The notes: generated from the letters alone by a model not told the origin. A stretch of DNA of 9,893 nucleotides from Nitrososphaerales archaeon TH5896 (GCA_014523625.1 JAATVP010000092.1:1-9893), one strand, 5' to 3'. Numbered from the stretch's first letter, positions 1 to 7,727 are shown. A program made the numbers and translations.

Positions 1-223
1 CGTCGTATAGACTTGGTTTTTTGTAATGATCGGCTAGTACAAAAATTTAGCATAAAAAAACAAATCGATTGAGTCTCTAAAAAAGAGATCTTAAGATGTC
101 TGTCGTTTCAACTGCACAGTACATTTTTGGGCATTATAATACCAGAATGATAATCATCATCATTCATACTACATTACGAAAAAACTTTTTAACTCGCTGA
201 TCCATGTAATAGACGCTGAGATT

Positions 224-604
224 CTACAACTTTAATTGTCTTACACCTTGGATGATTTTTTCATGCTCAGAGGGGATCTCAGTTGTAATGTACACTAAGT
301 GTTTGTTGTCATTCAGTGGCATTGTAATCCGTTTTATTCGTTCGTACTCGGCCAACACGTACTTTCCTTTTCCGATTTTATGGCTCAATTCACCACGTAC
401 TTTCCATGCATTTACCGCTAGCTCGAGAGATTTCTTGCTTTCGTCTTGAGTCAATAAGTTCTTGACGCCTTCACGATGATCAGAATACATAATCTGTCCA
501 TCGTTAGTGCATATGGTAACTAATCGGATACTCGGATCAAGCTTCATTATTTGACTGTGGATGTGCCCATAATCGGTAATCATGGTTGAGGATAAGTAAT
601 TCAC
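224..604 (-). CDS. DUF6659-like small thaumarchaeal protein
   Basis: This 126-residue soluble protein resembles the thaumarchaeal family I know as DUF6659, from its core around residues 43-110: a D-H-R-E-G-V segment, a Lys/Glu-rich helix (ESKKSLELAVNAW), the stretch KIGKGKYVLAEYERIKRITM, and a closing strand LVYITTE. No biochemical function is known to me. The strand-helix-strand alternation and small size recall roadblock/profilin-like sensor folds, but that is inference. There is no signal peptide, membrane segment or cysteine pair. Two starts are possible: ATG at 604 and ATG at 583 (residue 8, MITDYGHI). A TATA-like box at 619-627 is only about 20 bases from the first ATG, which slightly favours the second start. 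The gene stands alone; a T6 run on its coding strand about 40 bases past the stop may end transcription. Confidence 0.85.
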   Translation of the reverse strand: MNYLSSTMITDYGHIHSQIMKLDPSIRLVTICTNDGQIMYSDHREGVKNLLTQDESKKSLELAVNAWKVRGELSHKIGKGKYVLAEYERIKRITMPLNDNKHLVYITTEIPSEHEKIIQGVRQLKL

Positions 605-618
605 TCTTAAAAGACTTT

Positions 619-627
619 CTTAAATTC
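619..627 (-). promoter_or_regulatory. TATA-like box for the DUF6659-like gene
   Basis: On the minus strand this reads GAATTTAAG, a plausible archaeal TATA box. Its centre is about 20 bases before the ATG at 604 and about 40 before the ATG at 583. Archaeal transcription usually starts 25-30 bases downstream of the box, so the later ATG would have a short leader, whereas the first would fall at or upstream of the transcript start. Confidence 0.35.
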
Positions 628-851
628 TAACAATAATTGCTATTTCTATGCTTACCATTTATATCAACAATGGATAAATCCTGATTGAGATCTGCATGGG
701 TCTCACTGGTCTCATAGCACATGACAACATCAATGTTCAACCTAGGTCAATAATATTCTAGCTTAACTCCAACACTTTTACGAAGCAAGACAATTAAATT
801 TTGAAGTAGATAGCCTTAAAAACTGTTATCCAGGCTATTCACTCTTGGCTT

Positions 852-1118
852 TTACCATTTATAGTGCCAGCTAATGAGAGTAAAACCAGCAATCACGAAC
901 AGAGCCAAATATATTGGAATAGGTAAATATCTAAAGTATTCTATCATACAACCCACGGTACAGGTAACGAGTAACAGCAATAAGATAGTTGTGGCTTCGT
1001 AAGATCTTTCTATTCTATCTATAGTCAACCAGCACCTCACTCCGTCTTGTATGGATACATAAGATGCGTTCTTGCTCATTTGAATTGCTATTGTTCCGTA
1101 TTTGTTATCAAGACACAA
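852..1118 (-). CDS. Small two-helix membrane protein, unrecognised
   Basis: I do not recognise this protein. As drawn from a TTG it has 88 residues: a polar N-terminal half, a first hydrophobic segment at about residues 43-60 containing ILLLLLV, a short loop with Pro-Ile-Pro, and a second hydrophobic segment at about 66-83 ending in W-H-Y-K-W. It should sit in the cytoplasmic membrane as a helical hairpin. The start is uncertain. The first ATG is at 1079 (residue 14) and would give 75 residues. The reading frame also stays open upstream of the TTG to a TAG at 1194-1196 and carries plausible protein there (DGCGIDCEVGKLC) but no ATG or GTG, so the gene may have lost its original start. A weak hairpin (atagcc...ggctat) lies just past the stop. 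Confidence 0.5.
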   Translation of the reverse strand: MCLDNKYGTIAIQMSKNASYVSIQDGVRCWLTIDRIERSYEATTILLLLLVTCTVGCMIEYFRYLPIPIYLALFVIAGFTLISWHYKW

Positions 1119-1275
1119 TTTTCCAACTTCACAATCAATACCACATCCATCAATGAAAGATATAGTATGCTGGCACGAGTCTAATCGAGCTGCCTATCGG
1201 TTGTTGCTAGCTTGAAAATAGATTTACCAAGGGTGTTTTTGATTCAAAGTAACCCCAATAATTGTCGAATTGACA

Positions 1276-2229
1276 CTATACATATTTCATTAATGTAAGC
1301 TGGTGCTCACTATTTGTCATGCTTGGTCGCCGATCCTTTTTCCAAATAAAGGTCGGAAAATCGGGTATCATCCCTCTACGCTGAATTCTATATTTAAGTA
1401 TATCAAGTATTCTGTTCTCGTATGATTTAGATGATCCAATATTGACTCCCGGTTGAATAGGCTCTAAAAATTGAAAAACGGTTTTCTGATAATCGTGAAT
1501 TCCTTCACGGATACCGAGCAATCTTAATACTGTCTTCATCCTTTCCCAAATATCCGCTCTGAGTCGAAGAACAGCTCCAAAAACGTGCTTAACGCCATTA
1601 TCGTTACAAGTATCGAGTACTTGATCTAGCTGAACTTCAGAATCGGTGATTAGAGGGAGTATAGGATCGATGTTTACAGCACAGGATACCCCAGCATCAA
1701 CAAATTTTCTTATTACTCTGAAAATGGCATCTGATGGAGGCGTTCCAGGTTCTATTACGCGTCTTATTTTTTCGTCACAAGTAGTAACGGACCACACCAA
1801 AAAACAATTGTCTCTGTATCCCTTGTGGAGATCCATATCCCTAAGTATGTTAGTTGATTTAGTGAATACATAATATGGCGCTTTATATTTCTGCAGTACT
1901 TGAATACATCTACGAGTGAGTCCGTACTTCACTTCTGCCGGCTGATATGGGTCAGTTGCAGAGGATATCATGACAGGCTCAATACTCTTAAATTTAGCTG
2001 ACCGGAGTTGGCGTTCTAAAATCTCAGGAGCATTGCTTTTTGCGTATATTTTGTCATAAAAATCAGGGGACCATTCATAAGTTGCGTAGCAGTATCCACA
2101 TCGATGCTGACATCCTTGATATGGGTTTATTGTCAAGCCCCTATGCTCCTTAACTATAAACGAATGAATTAATGACTTTGAACTCTTAGATTCGAACTTT
2201 GGAGCAGCATTGGAGTACCAAGTATTCAT
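1276..2229 (-). CDS. Radical SAM protein, spore-photoproduct-lyase-like (SplB/COG1533 type)
   Basis: This 317-residue cytoplasmic protein has the radical SAM signature CxxxCxxC at Cys40, Cys44 and Cys47 (GCQHRCGYCYA), which binds the 4Fe-4S cluster that cleaves S-adenosylmethionine. The context around it, RGLTINPYQGC before and ATDPYQPAEVKYGLTRRC near residues 90-107, is typical of the SPL-like/Rv2578c-like family. Length fits complete family members. Substrates of most archaeal members are unknown, and a role in DNA photoproduct repair should not be assumed from the family name. The ATG start at 2229 is supported by a TATA-like CTTAAATC about 28 bases upstream, which predicts a nearly leaderless transcript. 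The gene is divergent from the secreted-protein gene at 2532 across a 302-base spacer and has no evident operon partner. Confidence 0.93.
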   Translation of the reverse strand: MNTWYSNAAPKFESKSSKSLIHSFIVKEHRGLTINPYQGCQHRCGYCYATYEWSPDFYDKIYAKSNAPEILERQLRSAKFKSIEPVMISSATDPYQPAEVKYGLTRRCIQVLQKYKAPYYVFTKSTNILRDMDLHKGYRDNCFLVWSVTTCDEKIRRVIEPGTPPSDAIFRVIRKFVDAGVSCAVNIDPILPLITDSEVQLDQVLDTCNDNGVKHVFGAVLRLRADIWERMKTVLRLLGIREGIHDYQKTVFQFLEPIQPGVNIGSSKSYENRILDILKYRIQRRGMIPDFPTFIWKKDRRPSMTNSEHQLTLMKYV

Positions 2230-2253
2230 GACAAATGCACTTCAAAATCAAAT

Positions 2254-2261
2254 GATTTAAG
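2254..2261 (-). promoter_or_regulatory. TATA-like box for the radical SAM gene
   Basis: The minus strand reads CTTAAATC, centred about 28 bases upstream of the ATG at 2229. This is the archaeal TATA-to-start distance, so the mRNA would begin at or next to the start codon. Confidence 0.45.
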
Positions 2262-2478
2262 AACTGAAGTACGCTGACGGGAATGGGGGGGGATTCCATG
2301 TCCATGTGATGGAACAGCCTATTGCTCGGAATGGGTATTAGAAGGCATTGACAGATCACTAAGTAAAGTAACATGCTTGAATTTTTGAAGGTCGTAATCC
2401 GATCTATAGCGCCAATATCAGCATAATGTTCACATACTAATGGAAAAAGAATTGGAGGAATAGTATCCAAAATGCAAT

Positions 2479-2488
2479 AATTAAATAG
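2479..2488 (+). promoter_or_regulatory. TATA-like box for the secreted-protein gene
   Basis: The sequence AATTAAATAG lies about 48 bases before the ATG at 2532. Transcription about 27 bases downstream would start near 2510 and leave a leader of roughly 20 bases. Confidence 0.4.
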
Positions 2489-2531
2489 GGAATTTGGGGA
2501 AGATTTATTCAGTGGATTGAATCTATTCACA

Positions 2532-4301
2532 ATGTCTGTTTCCAATTTTCAATTCGGAATCGTCTATATTCTAATATTTGCTCTTATCGTTTTCGCCTTT
2601 GAAAATGTATTTATGCAGCAAGTGCATGGCGATGGCCTGACTCAAGAAAATCTTCCCCCAGCAAGCCTTGGTAATAGAGAAGGAAGTCTGTTCGTAAAGA
2701 TCAGTCCCCCAATTTATACAACCGCTACAGGGGGAGATGCATACATGCAATTTAGATTGTTTGATGCCAAAACAAATGAAACTGTCCAACATGTAACATA
2801 CGACATTAGTGTTAGTAAAGGTGCAAACCCAGTTGAGGGCGAGAAACCACTCGTACGTGATTTTTTCCATGCACACAATGGATTACTGACTCTCAAAGTT
2901 GAACCATCAAATGGTTCATTAACCATTTTTGGAGACAGGGACCCATTTCAAGCCGCATATGTTGCGGATCCAGGCGGGACCATAAACTTGAGAGGACCTA
3001 TTTTACAAGAAGGAGGATTGTATAGGATGGATGTACAAATATTTGGAGTAGACAATGACAGAAACATCTTCGTTCCAGACAAGGCACCCAAATTTGAAAC
3101 ATTCTTGAGTGTAGGCGACGTTTTCAATTTTGATAATTTGACCTATGGAGGTAATCCATTTAATACAACCCTTATATCCTACTACGACAAGATAGATGAT
3201 TTCAACTTTAGTTCGACTACTGGTGAGTTCACTTGGTCCATGCCGTTCTACTATGATGTTCAGAGACTAGAAAAGAATCCCATTTTTGTCCACGAAGAGA
3301 TCAAGTTGCCAAAGGATCTCTTTGGTAGTAGCATATTTAACGCGACCGTTAATGGACAGCCAATATCAGGCAGGACGCTTGCTATTGATCCATTTACATC
3401 CCCGGATGCTATAATTTTGCACTATCTAATTAATAAGAACGACGTCATCAAAATTGCCAATGAATGGCAGAAGGAGCAAGGTGTAAATACGACTACAACA
3501 GGTCAGAGTAATTCAACCACCACGAACGCAAATCCGAAGCCGGTATCACTTGGAGAAGGAACTGCTGCGAACAATCAGAACATAAGTGGTATAATGGAAT
3601 TTACACTTAAGACTACGCAACCAGGTGCACCCACGACCGTTGCCAGTGGTGTGACCAATGGCACTGGCGCCCAGGGCCAGGCAGCAGCTGCGCCTCTTAC
3701 TACCTCCGCAAGTGCAACGTCTACGGATCTGCTCTCTGACACGGGTGGAATTCATGTTAACGTATTGTGGTCACCAACTCCTATTCGAATGGAGACAGAA
3801 ACAACTGCCAAGTTCGACTTTACTGATGCATTCTCTGGAGGAGCTCTTAATGCTGACGTATTCTACGACCTCTCCGTACTTGATAGTAACGGCACACAAG
3901 TCTTTGAAAAGAGGGGTTTGACTGCGAAGGATTCTCAGGATACACAGATAATAAAGTTCCCAGCTGCAGGAACATATCAATTAGCTCTTACCATTACAGG
4001 TCTTCAGTCTCAGCCTGATCAGGAATCTGGGACGCCTCCTCCTGTTGACCGTACTAGGAACGGTATTGCCAGGGGAACTGTAGTTGTATCGGGGCAAACC
4101 AATGAAACGTCAGTAGCGCCAGCACCGACGCCCCAGCCAGCACCGGAGCAGTCTAACGATAACCTAACAGAAGAGCAGCCTGAGACGGAAGCGCCACAAA
4201 ATCAAACAACACCAGCACCACCAGCACCACCAGCACCAGAACAAAATCCACTTGAACAATTGGGTCAAGCGATATCAAACATGTTTGGCGGCGGAAATTG
4301 A
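2532..4301 (+). CDS. Large secreted or membrane-anchored protein with two similar beta-rich domains and a Pro-rich tail
   Basis: This 589-residue protein (594 if a TTG at 2517 is used) is probably exported. Residues about 8-24 form one hydrophobic segment (FGIVYILIFALIVFAF) that acts as a signal peptide or N-terminal anchor. Two beta-rich, Ig-like regions follow, at about residues 52-185 and 407-500. They align by eye: FVKISPPIYTTATGG..F.LFDA...V.YDISV in the first and HVNVLWSPTPIRMETET..F.FTDA...VFYDLSV in the second. Between them lie a middle region and a Thr/Ser/Asn/Gly/Ala-rich linker (about 330-400). The C-terminus is Pro/Ala/Gln-rich with a 9-base tandem repeat, ending in a short amphipathic stretch and GGGN. 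Many N-x-S/T sequons suggest a glycosylated surface protein. I see no enzyme motif. The ATG at 2532 is chosen because it directly precedes the signal segment. Function is unknown; a cell-surface or redox-partner role cannot be told apart here. Confidence 0.85.
   Translation: MSVSNFQFGIVYILIFALIVFAFENVFMQQVHGDGLTQENLPPASLGNREGSLFVKISPPIYTTATGGDAYMQFRLFDAKTNETVQHVTYDISVSKGANPVEGEKPLVRDFFHAHNGLLTLKVEPSNGSLTIFGDRDPFQAAYVADPGGTINLRGPILQEGGLYRMDVQIFGVDNDRNIFVPDKAPKFETFLSVGDVFNFDNLTYGGNPFNTTLISYYDKIDDFNFSSTTGEFTWSMPFYYDVQRLEKNPIFVHEEIKLPKDLFGSSIFNATVNGQPISGRTLAIDPFTSPDAIILHYLINKNDVIKIANEWQKEQGVNTTTTGQSNSTTTNANPKPVSLGEGTAANNQNISGIMEFTLKTTQPGAPTTVASGVTNGTGAQGQAAAAPLTTSASATSTDLLSDTGGIHVNVLWSPTPIRMETETTAKFDFTDAFSGGALNADVFYDLSVLDSNGTQVFEKRGLTAKDSQDTQIIKFPAAGTYQLALTITGLQSQPDQESGTPPPVDRTRNGIARGTVVVSGQTNETSVAPAPTPQPAPEQSNDNLTEEQPETEAPQNQTTPAPPAPPAPEQNPLEQLGQAISNMFGGGN
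4212..4238 (+). repeat. Three perfect 9-base tandem repeats in the Pro-rich tail
   Basis: The unit ccagcacca occurs three times in succession inside the secreted-protein gene. In frame it encodes an alternating Pro-Ala-Pro stretch. Such in-frame microsatellites change tail length without breaking the frame. Confidence 0.85.
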
Positions 4302-4912
4302 TATTGGCCTATTGTACTTCATTTTAGCCTTAGATGTAACCCGTTATCGTAACTATTTGGTGGACAACCACTGACAACCACTTTCAAACCCATACTATTT
4401 GATCCATTCATGTCTCTTATTGTAGTAATTTTGTGTCAGCTGATCAATCAAAACAATTCCGCTGAATGGAGGCAAGCATGAGACATTTGCTATACCGCAA
4501 CACTTAAAGCAATCAATCACAGGTAGTCACAACTTTTGATGTTGCAGCAGCAGAAGTTATAACTATAAAATATTCAGCTAATATTACTTTGTACCAAAAT
4601 TAGGCATACTCTAACATCTCGCAATGTTTATTGATTGGCAGCAAGTGGTAATGGGAAGCATTAATAGTCTCGCGATTGGTGTTGAATAGGGTTTTGGGAA
4701 ATACTATTAGTATTATTTCATTGAATTAGGGTCTCGCACTTAGGTTAAAGGATTGGCTCTGATTTTCCTATGAGGACTATACTACATTACAAACCACGAA
4801 ACATGCATTGTCTGTCTAACAATCCTTTAGAAAATATCCAGAGAAAGTGTAGAATATCTAATAGTAGGATTCTATGTTCACCGAATTTCTAACAAGACAG
4901 GATCGGAATCCT
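4302..4912. other. Gene-free spacer of 611 bases
   Basis: No convincing gene, tRNA or structured RNA was found on either strand between the convergent genes at 2532-4301 and 4913-5485. It holds a perfect tandem 10-mer (gacaaccact at 4363-4372 and 4373-4382) and a small inverted repeat aatact-att-agtatt at 4700-4714. A short frame at about 4518-4604 reads VTTFDVAAAEVITIKYSANI before a stop; it looks protein-like but has no start codon and could be a gene remnant or chance. Confidence 0.5.
4363..4382 (+). repeat. Perfect tandem duplication of a 10-mer
   Basis: The unit gacaaccact is present twice head to tail, about 60 bases past the secreted-protein stop codon. No function can be assigned. 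Confidence 0.7.
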
Positions 4913-5485
4913 TCAATCATCGCCTTTGAAATCTTCCCTTAATTTGGTAGATTCCTTCAAGCTATTTACCTGAATATCATCACTTCTTGTGATTAGCCGT
5001 GAAAACGAAGGATGAGCTTCCTCGCCCAATGTGATTGCCTCTTTACCCTTTCTTAGTAATGATAACGTTAACATATTATCAGTCAATTTTTGAGCGAATT
5101 CTGTAGCAGTTCTCAATTTATCGAATAAACTAAAATCGTCATCTTGGAGCTTAAAAAGACTGGGTTCCAACAGATCTACCTTGATCCTCTTCTTGATTCC
5201 TCTGCTATAATTATCGATACTATTGATGTCAATCTCCGCGGCTGGCTTATTGGCAAATTCCAGTTTTATAGACCCCGAATTTGCAGAGCTCAATAACCTA
5301 ATCAGTCCGTCTACAACATAATCGCCTTCAGGGATATGGAGATGTCCTTTGCCAAGAAATACCATCGGAGTTCCTGTCTTTAGATATGATTTAATGCTAT
5401 ATATGCTTAAACTAGTTCGTCTAACACTTGTTTGTATGTGCTGTTTGGAGGATGTCGAAAAAGGAATGAACTTGGATTTTTTCAA
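4913..5485 (-). CDS. Conserved-looking hypothetical protein, 190 residues
   Basis: I do not recognise a named family. The first 40 residues are basic and Ser/Thr-rich. Residues about 41-110 look beta-rich (MVFLGKGHLHIPEGDYVVDG, then a strand-like SIKLEFANK and AEIDINSID). Residues about 118-160 look helical (KLRTATEFAQKLTDNMLTL), and the tail is polar. There is no signal peptide, membrane segment or zinc site, so it should be cytosolic. The frame opens with a TTG at 5485; there is no upstream ATG, and the first internal ATG is residue 41 at 5365, just where the ordered part seems to begin. A TATA-like ttataaaa at 5496-5503 is too close for the TTG and would suit a downstream start, so the N-terminus is uncertain. 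The gene is divergent from the integrase, about 195 bases away. Confidence 0.7.
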   Translation of the reverse strand: MKKSKFIPFSTSSKQHIQTSVRRTSLSIYSIKSYLKTGTPMVFLGKGHLHIPEGDYVVDGLIRLLSSANSGSIKLEFANKPAAEIDINSIDNYSRGIKKRIKVDLLEPSLFKLQDDDFSLFDKLRTATEFAQKLTDNMLTLSLLRKGKEAITLGEEAHPSFSRLITRSDDIQVNSLKESTKLREDFKGDD

Positions 5486-5636
5486 ATATTTTCTGTTATA
5501 AAAGTAGATGAATTCGTATTATTGGAAGCGAGAAATCCACATGATATGTGATATAATGTTGCAAAATCGGAATTATTCATGCCGCCCTCCTGACATTGTC
5601 CTATATGATATGCTTAACGATATTGGGTAGCATTAC

Positions 5637-5648
5637 GAAGATATCTTC
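5637..5648. promoter_or_regulatory. Perfect 12-base palindrome upstream of the integrase promoter
   Basis: The sequence gaagatatcttc is a perfect palindrome two bases before the AT-rich box at 5651-5660, where the BRE would lie. A dimeric repressor bound here would block promoter access. This is inference from position and symmetry only. Confidence 0.4.
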
Positions 5649-5650
5649 AT

Positions 5651-5660
5651 AATAAATATT
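5651..5660 (+). promoter_or_regulatory. TATA-like box for the integrase
   Basis: The sequence aataaatatt is centred about 24 bases before the GTG at 5680, matching the spacing of a nearly leaderless archaeal transcript. This supports the GTG as the original start. Confidence 0.45.
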
Positions 5661-5679
5661 TGTTATAGTATACTAAGGT

Positions 5680-6927
5680 GTGCGGTCAAAGCCTTCTGAA
5701 TCTGATTCAGTCCAAAAGCAAGAGGACGTCCAGCAACAGCAGCAACAACAACAACAGACCACCGAATTATACTCAGTATCATCTGAAGATATTATCTATC
5801 CTGTAACTGAGGGATGCAACTCACCGTATACCCGGCAGACCTAGAAGACTAGTTTCAATCGTTTCTTAAGGCATATCAATATCCATGACTTGCGGGTGCT
5901 TTTAGACCTAGGCCCAAAGGTTATGGAACAAATGGTAATCAAGCATATTATTCACAGCAGAGATTTCAAGAAACTTTCCAGGGCTTCGATTGAAGCAGAG
6001 TGTACTGCTATCTTTCACTTTTGCGAAATGAACGATTTGGTTATGAACAAGAAGAAGATAAAGCGCTTTCTACCGCCCGATGAGTCTACACACGACGATA
6101 GACTCTATACTGACGATGAAATGCAGCGTATCATCACGGAGTGTAGCAAACGAGAAGGAGTTATCATTCTTCTAATGACCTCTGGAGGCATTAGGATAGG
6201 TGCCATTAACAAACTCAAAGTAAAAGACCTAGAACTTGTCAAGACACCAGAAGGATACCAGACCTTCGAGATTACTGTTGACAGAGATTCAAAACCAGAA
6301 ACCTATTGGACTACGTGCACATTTGAATGTTTTACTGCGGTCGGGGACTATCTTCTGCAAAGGGAACGAGATGGGGAAGGGCCTGTTAAACCGACTAGTC
6401 CCCTGATAAGAGAACACCATGATACAAGAGATGTGTTCAGAATGACGGCACCCAGGAAGGTGGCCGATGATTCCATTAGATACACAGTTAGGCAGGTTCT
6501 GAAGCGTTCAGGAGTCTACGTTAATGCTGTGAAGAAACAGATGTCACATTCGTTCAGAAAAAATTTCAAGCCAGTCTGTGAGCAATCCGGTATGAAGTCA
6601 TTGTATGTAGAGATGCTTATGGGACACAGGGAAGCACTAGTAAAATCCTACATGCGGCCGAAGGACATGGATGTCATACAGGATTATATAACCCATGCGG
6701 CAGATTTGTTGACAGTTAATCCAACCCAGAGGCTTAAACAAGAGAATGCACAACTAAGAAAGAATCAGACGGATTATCTTGCTGAACTAGGCGACCTTCG
6801 AAAAGACTTTAACGAGATGAAACAGTTACTTGTCCATCTGAGTAAGGAAAGTCAGAAGCAGTTAGTGGATGAGTTCTATCAAAAGGTTGGGGATAAGGCT
6901 GATATCGAATGGTCGTGTGACGATTGA
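5680..6927 (+). pseudogene. Tyrosine recombinase (integrase) interrupted by an in-frame amber codon
   Basis: One frame runs from a GTG at 5680 (preceded by an in-frame TAA at 5674) to 6927, 415 codons, broken only by TAG at codon 55 (5842-5844). Codons 1-54 give a polar leader with nine Gln (18-26), then SSEDIIYPVTEGCNSPYTRQT. After the stop comes KTSFNRFLRHINIHDL, the usual start of the SAM-like core-binding domain; related integrases as I recall them have Tyr where the stop is. In the 415-codon numbering the catalytic residues are visible: Arg172 (GGIRIGA), a likely Lys205 (DSKPETYWT), His290/Arg293 (SHSFRKNF), His316 (MGHRE) and the Tyr324 nucleophile (SYMRP). A C-terminal coiled coil follows (about 355-395). 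The enzyme would catalyse site-specific integration and excision. A shortened 345-residue product from a TTG at 5890 would lack part of the DNA-binding arm, so activity is doubtful. Sequencing error cannot be excluded. Confidence 0.88.
5731..5757 (+). repeat. CAG/CAA run encoding nine glutamines
   Basis: Nine consecutive Gln codons (a mix of CAG and CAA) lie in the integrase N-terminal leader, upstream of the amber codon. Low-complexity N-terminal extensions like this are unlikely to be catalytic and may vary in length between strains. Confidence 0.8.
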
Positions 6928-7036
6928 TTGATTTGGCTGCCCACCATTTAAACACGATGATGTCTAAAGCGGTGGATTCTCCTAGAAGAAATATGTGACA
7001 TAAATAGCATTCAAATGTTGCCAAGCCCAATTAACC

Positions 7037-7045
7037 AATAAAATA
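7037..7045 (+). promoter_or_regulatory. TATA-like box for the small secreted protein
   Basis: The sequence aataaaata is centred about 22 bases before the ATG at 7063 and 31 before the ATG at 7072, so either start would be nearly leaderless. The spacing suits the second slightly better. Confidence 0.35.
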
Positions 7046-7062
7046 ATCAATACTTTACTTCA

Positions 7063-7440
7063 ATGAAAAGTATGAACCGACAGTTTAAGCACTACACCTC
7101 AGTAATTGCAGTACTTGTTCTTGTTGCAGTATCAACCGCACAACTGTCATCCGTTGTACCATCCGATGGTAATGTAGTTTATGCGTATTCTACTAATAGT
7201 CAGGCTCAATCCCATAATAATGAATGTGAGAATGACGGCTCATCTGATATTAACTGTACGTTCAATCGTCCAGTATATATTGGAAACACCACAGCAGTTA
7301 CTACGCCACCCTCGCAAAGGTCGGCGCCACAGGGCCCACCGGGTTCATTAGGGAATGACACATCACAAACCATTGATATTCCTCATGATGAATATGAAAC
7401 CAAAAAGCAAGAAGTCCTTAAAAATGCGTTAAAGGACTAG
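7063..7440 (+). CDS. Small secreted protein, unrecognised
   Basis: This 125-residue protein begins with a clear export signal: a basic stretch with Lys2, Arg6, Lys9 and a hydrophobic core at about residues 13-30 (SVIAVLVLVAVSTAQL). The rest is polar, Asn/Ser/Thr/Gln-rich and probably disordered. It has one cysteine pair (Cys55 and Cys65) that could form a disulfide outside the cell, an N-C-T and other sequons, and a charged C-terminal helix (HDEYETKKQEVLKNALKD). I see no enzyme motif. Similar signal-plus-disordered proteins are frequent in thaumarchaeal genomes. A second ATG at 7072 (residue 4) is an equally good start. The gene sits 135 bases after the integrase on the same strand, has its own TATA-like box, and ends in a hairpin overlapping its stop codon, so it is probably transcribed alone. 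Confidence 0.75.
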   Translation: MKSMNRQFKHYTSVIAVLVLVAVSTAQLSSVVPSDGNVVYAYSTNSQAQSHNNECENDGSSDINCTFNRPVYIGNTTAVTTPPSQRSAPQGPPGSLGNDTSQTIDIPHDEYETKKQEVLKNALKD

Positions 7441-7459
7441 CTCAGAATGGATTGAGCTA
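7438..7459 (+). terminator. Hairpin overlapping the stop codon of the secreted-protein gene
   Basis: A perfect 7-base inverted repeat, tagctca and tgagcta with an 8-base loop, begins at the TAG stop codon itself. A T5 run follows about 25 bases later. The position fits a transcription end or an mRNA-stabilising 3' hairpin; archaeal terminators often need only the T run, so the role of the hairpin is inferred. Confidence 0.5.
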
Positions 7460-7503
7460 ATCTTTAAGTGGTCAAACTCCTCTTTTTGTGTAAGTTTATT
7501 AAG

Positions 7504-7613
7504 GCATATGAGTTGGGTCTGCTATCTGATGTACCTTCTTGCGCAAGTCCAACCGATAGCAACAGCGTTAGCGTTCGAAAATACAGATGGCTACTGCCAA
7601 CCAACTCATATGC
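7504..7613. repeat. 13-base perfect inverted repeat enclosing 84 bases; candidate structured RNA
   Basis: The arms are gcatatgagttgg (7504-7516) and ccaactcatatgc (7601-7613), exact reverse complements. Inside are further pairings: gctatc (from 7521) with gatagc (from 7555), and the palindrome cttgcgcaag (7539-7548) inside that. A single transcript would fold as a closed 13-bp stem with an inner hairpin. The strand of transcription cannot be decided. It could be a small RNA, a long 3' UTR structure of the preceding gene, or a remnant of a small non-autonomous element. Confidence 0.5.
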
Positions 7614-7714
7614 AGTCATCGATGTGAAAATACTACGAAGCTTTTGGAATTAAAGTTTACTACTAGTAGCTATACCTACGTGCCTGCCTACCTGCTTGGT
7701 CATGAAAAGCGAGC

Positions 7715-7727
7715 AAGCAAGCAAGAC
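7715..7727 (+). repeat. Short GCAA tandem repeat
   Basis: The unit gcaa is repeated three times (gcaagcaagcaag). A partly complementary stretch, cctgcctacctgc, lies about 30 bases upstream, giving an imperfect inverted repeat of low stability. Confidence 0.5.

Larger units (their letters stand above)
2230..2531. other. Divergent intergenic spacer with promoters for both flanking genes
   Basis: This spacer separates the radical SAM gene (minus) from the secreted-protein gene (plus). Apart from a TATA-like box at each end it holds a run of eight G at 2285-2292, unusual in such AT-rich DNA. An open frame on the minus strand (2186-2545) crosses it but overlaps both flanking genes and lacks protein-like composition, so I do not call it. 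Confidence 0.5.

Noticed and set aside
2186..2545. Minus-strand 119-residue frame
   Set aside because: It overlaps the starts of both flanking genes and spans their promoters; Cys/Ile/Pro/Leu-rich composition looks like chance reading.
5842..5844. TAG in the integrase as a recoded pyrrolysine codon
   Set aside because: Pyrrolysine use is not known to me in Thaumarchaeota and there is no pylT-like tRNA or PylS in view. A point nonsense change is simpler.
7468..7653. Plus-strand 61-residue frame from a GTG
   Set aside because: Mixed composition without recognisable structure, no ribosome site, and it runs across the 13-base inverted repeat that better explains the stretch.
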